From Methylovulum psychrotolerans (GTDB lineage: Bacteria; Pseudomonadota; Gammaproteobacteria; Methylococcales; Methylomonadaceae): 56,724 nucleotides of DNA. Every line of letters starts with the position of its first letter. The stretch's first letter is position 1. Both the position numbers and the translations under genes were made by a program. Below the pieces are notes generated by a model. That model had not been told where the DNA came from and ran no database searches. It saw only the letters and a program-made list of their open reading frames with translations. The DNA lies in NCBI RefSeq assembly GCF_002923755.1, contig NZ_PGFZ01000003.1, forward strand, positions 194,622-251,345. The letters are read 5' to 3'. Positions 24,244-32,660 of this stretch are shown here, piece by piece.

Positions 24244-26589
24244 ATGACCGCACCCGTCACCCTGACCGCAGCTAAAGCTTTGGTCTATGCCAAAACGTCA
24301 ACCGCCCCCATCATCGTCAAAGACTCCAACGACAACATCGCCGCCAATGCCGACGCGCTAGTGGCCTTGGGGGCGCAAATTGTCTCCTTGCAGGGTAATA
24401 GCCACCTGTTTTACCAGGCACTCAGTGTCGCCGAACTGCTGGGGTTGGATACTAAGACATACTATAAAGGCAATCTTGAAGTTTTCACGGATATCCGTGA
24501 CACGGCGGCTAATATCGCCGCTAACGCCGCCGCTTTGGAGTCGCTGGGGGCAGTAGGGCTTCATAATGGCGTGTCTATTGAAGTCTTTGTCATCGACACG
24601 GCGGCCAATGTTGTGGCTACTGCCGCCACTTTGGAGTCGCTGGCGGCGGTGGGGGTTCATAATGGTGAGTATCTTGTCAGCATCGTCAATGACACGGCGG
24701 CCAATGTCGTGACCAACGCCACCGCCTTAAGGACGCTGGGTGCGGGGCTACCCGACGGTCTCGCCATTAACGTCAGCGACACGGCGGCTCATGTCCTAGC
24801 CAACGCCGCCGCCTTGTGGACACTGGCGGCAGGGTTTGTCCATGACGCTTATCTCAACAACAACCGCCTCAACGAAAACCGCCTCACCGTCGTCATCAGC
24901 GATACGGCGGCTAATGTCGCGGCCACCGCCTTTGCCTTGGGGGCGTTAGCGGCGGAACTATCCCAAGAAACCAGTAATGCTGGTCATGGAGACCTCTATA
25001 ACACTAATTCCCTCGTTCTCACTATCAGCGACACGGCGGCGAATGTCGCGGCCAACGCCGTCGCCCTAGGGGGGCTGGCAACGGAGCTATCCAAAGACTT
25101 TTATATAGGTTTGGGCGGCATCACCAACAACAACCGCCTCACCATCGCCATCAGCGACACGGTGGCCAATGTTGTGGCCAACGCTGTCGCTTTGGGAACA
25201 CTGGCGGCGGGGTTGCCCAACCTCAACAACAGCCTATCCATCTCTATAATCGACACTTCTGGCAATGTTTTTGTCAACTTGGATAAGATCAATAAATTGT
25301 TGCCGTCATTACCTATTGCAGATATAAAATTGACGGATACCACTGTACCTACCTTAGCCGTCACCGCCAACCAATACGCCGCCGATGCGGCGGTGCTGAC
25401 CAAGATTACCAGCACCTACCATATAGCCGTCACCGACAGTTCCGCCAATGTGCTGGCCAACCTTGCCACCCTACAAGCCAATGTGTCCCATATCAGCGGC
25501 ATCACCCTCACCGATACCGCCACGCCCACCTTGACCATCGCCGCCAGCCAGTACACCGCCGATGCCGCAGTGCTGGCCAAAATCATCAGCGCCTACCACG
25601 TCGCCGTCACCGACACCGCCGCCAACGTACAGACTAACCTTGCCACCCTACAAGCCAATGTGGCCCATATCAGCGGCATCACCCTCACCGACACCACCCT
25701 GCCTACCCTGACCCTCACCGCCAGCCAGTACACTACCGATGCTGGGGCCTTGGCGAAAATCAACGCCGCTAACCCGTATCATTTGGCCGTCACCGGAGCG
25801 ACCTTCGCCAACTTCGCCGCTGAGGTGGCTAACACCCACGTCACCAGCATCACCGTGGTAGACAGTGCCGCCAACATCAACGCCCATCTCTCTGGATTAG
25901 CGGCCAATTTGGGCAAACTATCCGGCATCACCTTCACCGACACCACCACACCCACCCTGACCATTGCCGCCAGCCAGTACCGCGCCGATACTTGGGTCTT
26001 AGCGAAAGTCAGCGCCGCCAGCCCGTACCATTTGGCCGTCACCGGGGCGAGCTACGCCAACTTTGCCGCCGAGGTGGGCAACACCCATATTACCAGCATC
26101 GCCGTGGTAGACAGTGCCGCCAACATCAACGCCCATCTCGCGGGCTTGGAGACCAATTTGGCCAAGTTATCCAGCATTACCCTCACCGATGCGACCACCC
26201 CAACCCTGACATTAATAGGCTCGCAAACCGCCGCCGATATGGGGGCGTTAAACGCCATCCAATCGCCTTACCTGCTGTCCGTCAATGCCTCGGCATCTTA
26301 CCTTAACACTTTGAATTTAAGCACCGTCCACACCCCGCTGATAGAAATCAAACCGACCGTATTGGACGCAGTCACCCTGACCGAAACCGCCCACATCACC
26401 GACCTTAACCTGGCATTAATCAACCTGACGGGCGACAGCATCAATGAAAAAGCGTACGGCAGCACGGGTACGGAAGTGGACATTGTCGCCGCCAACGGCG
26501 CAGTTCTCCACCAACTGATTTTCACCCATAACACCGAAGCCCAATTGCAGTTGTTGGGTATAGGCAGCACATCAGTGCATTTTCTGTAG
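24244..26589 (+). CDS. Long beta-strand repeat protein (adhesin-like)
   Basis: The 781-residue acidic protein is almost entirely internal repeats. Residues to about 340 contain some nine units around the motif ISDTAANVAANAVALGGLA. Residues about 350-640 contain longer units of about 60-70 residues (TLTIAASQYTADAAVLAKI, then YHVAVTDTAANV, then HISGITLTDT). The region after 640 is diverged and ends GIGSTSVHFL. There are no cysteines and no Sec signal peptide. Such Ala/Thr/Asp-rich repeats occur in large surface or type I-secreted proteins of proteobacteria. Classical RTX GGxGxD nonapeptides are lacking here. DNA repeats are similar enough for recombination to change copy number. Function unknown; surface or extracellular location is inferred. 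Confidence 0.75.
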   Translation: MTAPVTLTAAKALVYAKTSTAPIIVKDSNDNIAANADALVALGAQIVSLQGNSHLFYQALSVAELLGLDTKTYYKGNLEVFTDIRDTAANIAANAAALESLGAVGLHNGVSIEVFVIDTAANVVATAATLESLAAVGVHNGEYLVSIVNDTAANVVTNATALRTLGAGLPDGLAINVSDTAAHVLANAAALWTLAAGFVHDAYLNNNRLNENRLTVVISDTAANVAATAFALGALAAELSQETSNAGHGDLYNTNSLVLTISDTAANVAANAVALGGLATELSKDFYIGLGGITNNNRLTIAISDTVANVVANAVALGTLAAGLPNLNNSLSISIIDTSGNVFVNLDKINKLLPSLPIADIKLTDTTVPTLAVTANQYAADAAVLTKITSTYHIAVTDSSANVLANLATLQANVSHISGITLTDTATPTLTIAASQYTADAAVLAKIISAYHVAVTDTAANVQTNLATLQANVAHISGITLTDTTLPTLTLTASQYTTDAGALAKINAANPYHLAVTGATFANFAAEVANTHVTSITVVDSAANINAHLSGLAANLGKLSGITFTDTTTPTLTIAASQYRADTWVLAKVSAASPYHLAVTGASYANFAAEVGNTHITSIAVVDSAANINAHLAGLETNLAKLSSITLTDATTPTLTLIGSQTAADMGALNAIQSPYLLSVNASASYLNTLNLSTVHTPLIEIKPTVLDAVTLTETAHITDLNLALINLTGDSINEKAYGSTGTEVDIVAANGAVLHQLIFTHNTEAQLQLLGIGSTSVHFL

Positions 26590-26732
26590 CGGGTTATCTG
26601 GAAAACAACGCGGTAAGGTGCACCTTCCGTAGGGTTCAATAGTGAGGATGTATGCGCTCCGATTGCGCCTTGCCGTATGGCGATGCCGGGCAAAAACCGC
26701 CTCACCCGACACCGTTTTATCTAACAATTCCC

Positions 26733-28325
26733 CTAAGGCACAATCTCAAAATTAGCCATCATGCCATTGTCTTCGTGGAACAATATATGGCAATGGAACA
26801 CCGATTTGCCGATGAAATCGGGGAAGGCCATGCGGATCAGGATTTTTTGTCCCGGCAACACGTTTACCACATCCTGTGTACCGTAGGCTTTGACGGGCAT
26901 ACCGTCGATTTCGGTGACGATGAAGCTGTTGACGTGGATGTGGAAAGGATGGTCTTCGGCGACACCGCCCTCGTTTAAGGAACGGTTGGAATCGTTGTAA
27001 ATCAGCCATTCCTCGGTCGTGCCTAACTTGACTTGCGCACCGTTGCGCAAGGCCTCGAAGGTTTTGCCGTTGATGTCGAAATAGGGGGTGTTGGTACTCA
27101 GGTCAAAACCCTCGCTAAACCTCAGATAACGGCGTTTGACTATCGGGCCGGTCAGATAAGCGGGTGGTTCGTCCAGTTGCACGGGTACGGTGCGGGGGGT
27201 GTCCAGTTTTCCGGCCACAACCATTGTTGCCAGTTGTGCCGCTCTCCAGTCGCCGAACGGCCCGGAGTTGTAGCCTAATGTCCTAAACGCATAACTGCCT
27301 GCCTTGCCGCCAGTGACGGTGAACTCGAAGCGTTTGCCGGGCGGTACTAATAAGGTGTCGGTGGTATAGCTTTCCCAGAGCATGGCACCGTCTTCGGCGA
27401 CCACGGTAAAGCGATGCCCGTCCAAGCTCAGTTTGTAATACGGCTCATTGCCGATATTCGCCACTTGCCAGAGCTGGGTTTCACCGGGATGTATGCCAAT
27501 GCTCGGTGCCAATTGGCCGTTGAGGGTGTGCAGTTGGTCGGCGGGGGCAACCCCGGTCGCCAGCGCACCGTTGGCGATGGCGATGTTTTTTAAGGCCATT
27601 AGGCGTTTACGCGCCCCTTGCAAGGCGGGGATTTGCGCCGCTCCACCCTCGACCACCAGCAATCCTGCCAGTCCTGCGTAGATTTGGTTGTCAACCACGC
27701 CATGCACATGCGGATGGTACCAATACAAGCCACCCGGATGGTTGGCGGGGATTTGGAAATCATAATCGTAAGAGCCGCCGAAGGGCGTGGCCAAATAAAT
27801 GTCATCAGCCTTAGGCAAGGGCGAAACGTGCATCCCGTGGAAATGGGTGTTGAGGGTATTGGCGGGCGGCACGGTCATGGCGGTGGCATGGTTGTGCGTG
27901 GCGCCTGGGTGGGGATTGGGTGCCGCTGCCGCCGTCAGGTCGAGGTTGTTATGGACTTTCAGCAAGATGTGGTCGCCGGGTTTGACCTGCAAGGTCGGGC
28001 CAGGATAATGACCGTTGTAAGTCATGGTGCCGCTGATGAGTTGCCCGGCCACACTGGTGGCTTTGGTGGTCGCGCGTAAAGTAGCCTGAAGAGTGCCGCC
28101 ACTGCTGGCGAAGACTATCGGTTCTTTTAGGGGGGCAGTGGCGGTGCTGGCCGGCAAGCTGTCCGCTAACAGGTTTTTGGGTAACAGTCCGAATGCGGCG
28201 GCGGAAGTGCCGACGGCGCCGAACATGCCCAATAATAATACCCGGCGGCGGCCTTGGTCGATGGTTTCGGTGCTGTCTATGGTGTCCGTGGTATGGAGGT
28301 CTTGGCTGTCATGCTGATGGTTCAT
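26733..28325 (-). CDS. TAT-exported multicopper oxidase
   Basis: The 530-residue protein (ATG at 28325, with AGGGG about eight bases upstream; the longer frame to 28421 is rejected) starts with a His-rich leader and a twin-arginine signal, RRRVLLLGMFG. The copper motifs are complete: HFHGMH near the first cupredoxin domain, WYHPHVHGVV, then HPFHIHV and FHCHILFHEDNGMM at the C-terminus, giving type 1, 2 and 3 centres with Met as the likely axial ligand. Periplasmic laccase/CueO-like enzymes oxidise Cu(I), metals or phenols. A copper-handling role fits a methanotroph, but the substrate cannot be read from sequence. No neighbour shares its operon. Confidence 0.93.
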   Translation of the reverse strand: MNHQHDSQDLHTTDTIDSTETIDQGRRRVLLLGMFGAVGTSAAAFGLLPKNLLADSLPASTATAPLKEPIVFASSGGTLQATLRATTKATSVAGQLISGTMTYNGHYPGPTLQVKPGDHILLKVHNNLDLTAAAAPNPHPGATHNHATAMTVPPANTLNTHFHGMHVSPLPKADDIYLATPFGGSYDYDFQIPANHPGGLYWYHPHVHGVVDNQIYAGLAGLLVVEGGAAQIPALQGARKRLMALKNIAIANGALATGVAPADQLHTLNGQLAPSIGIHPGETQLWQVANIGNEPYYKLSLDGHRFTVVAEDGAMLWESYTTDTLLVPPGKRFEFTVTGGKAGSYAFRTLGYNSGPFGDWRAAQLATMVVAGKLDTPRTVPVQLDEPPAYLTGPIVKRRYLRFSEGFDLSTNTPYFDINGKTFEALRNGAQVKLGTTEEWLIYNDSNRSLNEGGVAEDHPFHIHVNSFIVTEIDGMPVKAYGTQDVVNVLPGQKILIRMAFPDFIGKSVFHCHILFHEDNGMMANFEIVP

Positions 28326-28528
28326 AATGCGTCCCCTATTGTTATTGCTGATGATGCTCAGCTTTTGTTGGTGAAGAAACTGCTTTTTAACCGCCGTTGT
28401 AGGGTAGCAAATCGGCTGCAAAAAGGCCAGTAGCTTCTGGGCAACAATGACTTAGGGTAATATAAGGCCTTACGCAATAGTGTAAGGGCGATGAGCTGTT
28501 GGTGGTTGCCCCACTCCCGACAACCGTA

Positions 28529-29338
28529 TCATTCAGCAAGAAATGCCCGTATTGCGGCGATCACTTCATCGGGCGCACTGATATGGGGGCAATGGCCGAT
28601 GGTATTGATGACCGACAAGCGGCTGCCAATAATCTGTTGATGAAGGTATTCGGCCACAGCCAAAGGCACAAAAGCGTCTTCTTGGGTTTGGATCAGCAGT
28701 GTCGGTTTGGTCAATTTGGCCACGTCGGCCCTATGGTCTGACTGGAATATTGAACACAACACGGTCAGGACATGGGCTTGCGGGATAGCTTTAATGGCAT
28801 AGGCGAAATGTTGGGCCAGTTCGGACTGGTCGGGGTGCGGCATCGCCGTTTTTGCAAATGCACTGCTCCAAGATGAAAAGCTGTTGACTATAGTGCTATA
28901 GATACTGTTTAAATCGTGCGCCGACAAACCGCCGTAATAGCCATCATCCGCATTTAAATAACGGGGAGAAGCGCCAATCAACACCAACTTGCAGAAGTAG
29001 TCAGGCTGTTTGAGCACCGCCAAGACGCTGATTATGGCTCCGACAGAATGGCCAACCAAAATGGCGTTTTTTATCTCTAATACCTGACAAATATCCAGCA
29101 AATCGGTGGCGTACGGGTGGAGGTTAAGGTAATGGTGTTGCACAAACGCCGCCGGATCTGACTGTCCTGCCCCGACATTGTCGAACAAAATCACCCGGAA
29201 CCCTGTCAAGAATGCGCCCGCCACGGTATGCCATGCCGTTTGGTCTGTGCCAAAACCATGGACAAAAATTATGCTATGGCGGGCATTCGGATCACCAAGC
29301 ACGGTGACATGGTTTTTTTTGAATGGTTTGGCCGTCAT
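28529..29338 (-). CDS. RsbQ-like alpha/beta hydrolase
   Basis: The 269 residues align by eye along their length with Bacillus RsbQ: RNHV-like start, FVHGFGTDQTAW, VILFDNVGAGQSD, the nucleophile elbow VGHSVGAIIS, then GASPRYLNADDGYYGG, a catalytic Asp in QTQEDAFVPLAV and His in IGHCPHIS. This family also includes plant karrikin and strigolactone receptors, which hydrolyse or bind small ligands. In Bacillus RsbQ works with the phosphatase RsbP in sigma-B energy-stress signalling. No RsbP-like (PAS-PP2C) gene is adjacent here, so its partner or ligand is unknown. Cytosolic, monocistronic. Confidence 0.85.
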   Translation of the reverse strand: MTAKPFKKNHVTVLGDPNARHSIIFVHGFGTDQTAWHTVAGAFLTGFRVILFDNVGAGQSDPAAFVQHHYLNLHPYATDLLDICQVLEIKNAILVGHSVGAIISVLAVLKQPDYFCKLVLIGASPRYLNADDGYYGGLSAHDLNSIYSTIVNSFSSWSSAFAKTAMPHPDQSELAQHFAYAIKAIPQAHVLTVLCSIFQSDHRADVAKLTKPTLLIQTQEDAFVPLAVAEYLHQQIIGSRLSVINTIGHCPHISAPDEVIAAIRAFLAE

Positions 29339-29564
29339 GCCTTGATCTTGTGCGTATTAAAATTGGATAACTATGGATTTGGTTTCTGATTGTACCGGAT
29401 ACGGGCTTGCCCAGCCAGTCGTAGGTTCTGTCGGTAACCCTGATGGCCGCGTGGGTCGGGCCGCTTCTTTTTGGTACTTTTGAGTATCGGGTTTTTTACA
29501 AGATTGATGACGATGCCTAAGTTTGGGAGGCATCCTCACGTTACCCTAATAGCAGGTCTATACT

Positions 29565-30038
29565 ATGAAAGAAATGCCAGAGGCAAGATATTCGGAACGC
29601 TTATTTTTACTTGGATATGTAGCATGGAAACTTCCTAATGGTTTGCGCTCATCATTGCAGATCCGAGGGGTGGGTTTTATGTACAGGGTTGGAAAAAAAC
29701 TTAAAGAACAATGGGGTATTTCGTTATTAGACGAAGAATGGATGCCTTGTGATAACTTTTTCTATTCGGATATGGAATATCCGTTATTGGTTGCCGATGT
29801 CTTTTTGAATATAAAAACGGCGGACTGGGTTGGCGTTCATCCAGCTATTGGGACACCGCTTTACGGTAAACCGCGCACAAGAATCGAGAGATTGCATCGT
29901 AGGCGGCTTCGAGAATTCAATGCCCTTAAGCACTGCCTCAGAACTTGGGGGAAAAGTGAAGTGGAATATTGGTGTTATCTAAAGCAAAACGCTTTGCTTG
30001 AACAGTTAATTTCATCCGGTCATGGATGTAGTAGGTGA
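29565..30038 (+). CDS. Hypothetical protein
   Basis: The 157-residue protein is not recognised. It is aromatic- and Arg-rich, with a C-terminal helical segment (RIERLHRRRLREFNALKH), which could bind nucleic acid, and two Trp-containing motifs (EEWMPCDNFFYSDMEYP and VEYWCYLKQN). No signal peptide or membrane helix is seen. AT content is higher than in neighbours. A CAGG-type ribosome site lies ahead of the ATG. The coding call rests on length and composition only. Confidence 0.5.
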   Translation: MKEMPEARYSERLFLLGYVAWKLPNGLRSSLQIRGVGFMYRVGKKLKEQWGISLLDEEWMPCDNFFYSDMEYPLLVADVFLNIKTADWVGVHPAIGTPLYGKPRTRIERLHRRRLREFNALKHCLRTWGKSEVEYWCYLKQNALLEQLISSGHGCSR

Positions 30039-30299
30039 GTGTGCCTATGTTGTTTAATATTCGTGAATTCAACCCTTCGGCTTCGCTCAGGGCAAGGCAG
30101 AGATAAAAATGTTAAAAGATAGATGCACACCTACTTAACGTGCGTATTATCAGTCAAGCCTAACAGAGCGTTACTGTGGATTCTGCTGTCGGACAAAAAA
30201 CGGCACTTAGGCGACCGTAGATACGCCAAAAGGCGGGGTGGCGCAAACGCCTGACTAAAACACTTTGATGGCTATAGCCCTATAGCTTATTTCCCAACG

Positions 30300-30545
30300 T
30301 TAATGATGACGCCATCCCCCGCCGCCCCTATCATCTCTGTCACCGCCGCCCCAGCCGCCGCCACCATAACCCCTGTAGCCTCCTCCGCCCCAGCCACCAC
30401 CATAATGCCTGTAGCCGTAGCCCCCGCCGTAACCATAACCCCTATAGCCGTAGCCTCCGCCATAGCCGCCAGCCGGATACACGGCACACGCACTCAGCGT
30501 ACACAACAACAATAACAAAAAACCTTTTTTAATGAACGTAGCCAT
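30300..30545 (-). CDS. Small Gly/Tyr-rich lipoprotein
   Basis: The 81-residue protein begins with a lipoprotein signal, GFLLLLLCTLSAC, where LSAC is the lipobox and Cys20 the lipidated residue. The rest is nearly all Gly, Tyr, Trp and Arg (GGYGYRGYGYGGGYGYRHYG), ending WRHH. Such low-complexity, flexible tails occur in small envelope lipoproteins of proteobacteria. Function unknown; the upstream ATGAAAT/TAAGGATTT region gives a plausible ribosome site. Confidence 0.7.
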   Translation of the reverse strand: MATFIKKGFLLLLLCTLSACAVYPAGGYGGGYGYRGYGYGGGYGYRHYGGGWGGGGYRGYGGGGWGGGDRDDRGGGGWRHH

Positions 30546-30703
30546 GATGAAATCCTTAAATAGGATGAAGTTTGTAACATCATCTGCTTATCTGGCTGAA
30601 TAGGATATGAATACTTTGGCTGTGGGGGATTTATTTATGTTGCAGGCCGGATCCGGCGGCTTTCTCAACTAAAAAGTGGGTTTAGTAACCGTTAAAGCCC
30701 ACC

Positions 30704-32260
30704 CTACGGTGCTTTAGGCGTTGCGCTGCTGGCTTCGTCGCGTTGCGACTGGTGTATCGGAAACGCCTGTACCCACACCGTCACTTCGGCACTGATATAA
30801 TTCAGCCACGGGGTGGTGTAAAAGCCACTGGTGACCAACAGTAAGGCCAGCACTAAGGTGATCAGGCGTTCTTTGGGGGCCGGTTGCGGGACGCGGCTGT
30901 AAGGTTGCGGGTGGCGTTTGGCGGTGGCGATAAACATTTGCTGGAAGGCGCGGAGCAATAACGCCGCCGCCAGGACATTGCCCAACAGCACCACAATCGC
31001 CACCGCCCAGCCATATTCTTCGATAATCCCCTCGGTCAACAAATGCGCCGAATCAAAACCCGGTGTACCCGGCATGACCATGGTGCTGAATGCGGACAGT
31101 AAAAACAGCACGCCGATGGTGGTGTGTTTGTCCAACAGGCCGCCCAAGCGCGGCAGGTAAGCGGTGCGGGTGCGCTGGTAAATCAGCCCGACGCTGAAAA
31201 ACATCCCGGCACTGGCTAGTCCGTAAGCAATTGCTAACAGCAAGCTGCCCTGCAAACCGAAGGCGTTAAAACAAAACACGCCGATAATCAGCAAGCCGCT
31301 ATGGCTAAGGGCGACAAACGCCAGCAAGCGGCGGACGTTGATTTGCATCATCGCCAACAAAGCGCCGTAGACGACGCTAATGAGGCCTAAAATCAGCACA
31401 AACGGCGCCCATTGCTCAGCCACGCCGGGTAAAATCGGCAAGATGAAGCGGATTAAGGCGTACAGCCCCAATTTTAAGCCGACCACAAACACCCCCGCCG
31501 TAGCAACCGTACCCTGTTCGGCCAGTAGCGGTAACCAACCGTGGAACGGGAACAGCGGCATCCGTATCGCGTAGCCGAAGAACAGCAGGATAAAAATCAG
31601 CACTTCGTCGTGCAGATAGGCGTTGTTTTCTTTAAGGATCAGCCAATCAAACGTCAAATCATGGTCGGAGCCGACCAGCCCGAAGGCCAAGAACAAAAAG
31701 CCCGCCAAGACCATCAGCAAGCTACTGCCCCAATATTGCAGCAATAGCGTCACCACCCAACGGCGGTTTTGCCCCGTGCCGGCCCACACGGTCAACAGCA
31801 TCAGCGGCAGCAATTCCAACGCCGACCACAACCAGAATTGCATCAGGTTTAAGGCCGCAAACGCGCCGATCAGAATCGTTTCATAAGCCAGCAGGCAGGC
31901 GACAAAGGCTTTGTTGTTGACGTGGCGGGTAATGACTGTGTACACCAAAGTCAAAAACGCCAGCACGGCGGTGAGCGGGATAAACAGGATGTTCATGCCG
32001 TCCACGCCGACGCTGTAGCTCAGCCAACCGACATGGACGCTCTCCAGCAACTGCACCCCCGCCGCGCGATGGTCGAACACCAGCAGCAGATAAATGCTCA
32101 GGGCGACGTTTAATAAAGTGCCGACAAAGCCAAACCGTAGCGAGGCCTTAGGCGAATGCGACAGTAAAATCGCAATCATCGCCAGCAGGGGGATGAGCGT
32201 CAGGGTGGTCAGCACCGGAAACGCGGCGCTGTGTGACCAGAGGGTTTGTGGGGCTGTCAT
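30704..32260 (-). CDS. NuoM-like proton-translocating antiporter subunit (orphan)
   Basis: The 518-residue polytopic membrane protein belongs to the NuoM/NuoL/MrpD family. The family marks are the Glu in TM5 (WSALELLPLMLLTVWAG), the FPFHGWLPLLAEQG broken-helix segment and the following GLKLGLYALIRF with the TM8 Lys. About fourteen hydrophobic helices can be counted. It is closer to NuoM in length than to NuoL (no long lateral helix). In complex I the gene lies in a nuo operon, but here it stands alone between a Gly-rich lipoprotein and an Hsp70-TIR gene. It may serve in a separate antiporter or redox complex encoded elsewhere. Confidence 0.85.
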   Translation of the reverse strand: MTAPQTLWSHSAAFPVLTTLTLIPLLAMIAILLSHSPKASLRFGFVGTLLNVALSIYLLLVFDHRAAGVQLLESVHVGWLSYSVGVDGMNILFIPLTAVLAFLTLVYTVITRHVNNKAFVACLLAYETILIGAFAALNLMQFWLWSALELLPLMLLTVWAGTGQNRRWVVTLLLQYWGSSLLMVLAGFLFLAFGLVGSDHDLTFDWLILKENNAYLHDEVLIFILLFFGYAIRMPLFPFHGWLPLLAEQGTVATAGVFVVGLKLGLYALIRFILPILPGVAEQWAPFVLILGLISVVYGALLAMMQINVRRLLAFVALSHSGLLIIGVFCFNAFGLQGSLLLAIAYGLASAGMFFSVGLIYQRTRTAYLPRLGGLLDKHTTIGVLFLLSAFSTMVMPGTPGFDSAHLLTEGIIEEYGWAVAIVVLLGNVLAAALLLRAFQQMFIATAKRHPQPYSRVPQPAPKERLITLVLALLLVTSGFYTTPWLNYISAEVTVWVQAFPIHQSQRDEASSATPKAP

Positions 32261-32660
32261 GGGCTTGGGCGGTTGGGTTTGGGCAAGTTTATGCCATGCC
32301 GGGAAGGGCTATTTTAAGCGTAAAAGGCTTGGCAGCACAGGGAATTGCTATGGTTGTCTGGCGCGGCAATTTAAAAGCCGCTGTTACCGTAGTGTGTGGT
32401 TTGGGGAGGGGGGTCGAAAAGCCTCAGCAAATTACCTGTATGGTGTTGGCTTCATGATCCTCAGGTATCTTTTTATGGATATATCTAAAAAAAGAGATTC
32501 ATCACCTGATTCTGTCTTAGTAAAGGTTAAAGCCTTTGGTCTCCAACGCATCTATAGGCTTTCTAAAACATCGGCAAACGCTTGTTATAGTAAAACGCCC
32601 CCAGGAGCGCGGGCATCTTGCCCGCTCTTGCGGTGAAGATGCAACCCAATAACGCTGCCC
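32261..32660. other. Intergenic stretch with a partial REP; no gene
   Basis: About 400 bp between the ends of the NuoM-like promoter side and the 3' end of the Hsp70-TIR gene. A partial family B repeat lies at 32603-32642. Plus-strand frames here overlap the repeat and lack any similarity. Confidence 0.5.
32603..32642. repeat. REP-like element, family B copy 4 (diverged)
   Basis: AGGAGCGCGGGCATCTTGCC is intact; the complementary arm is diverged (GGTGAAGATGC), so only the inner part pairs. Confidence 0.7.

Noticed and set aside
28326-28421. Upstream start of the multicopper oxidase
   Set aside because: It adds 32 non-signal residues before the TAT leader; ATG 28325 has a good ribosome site.
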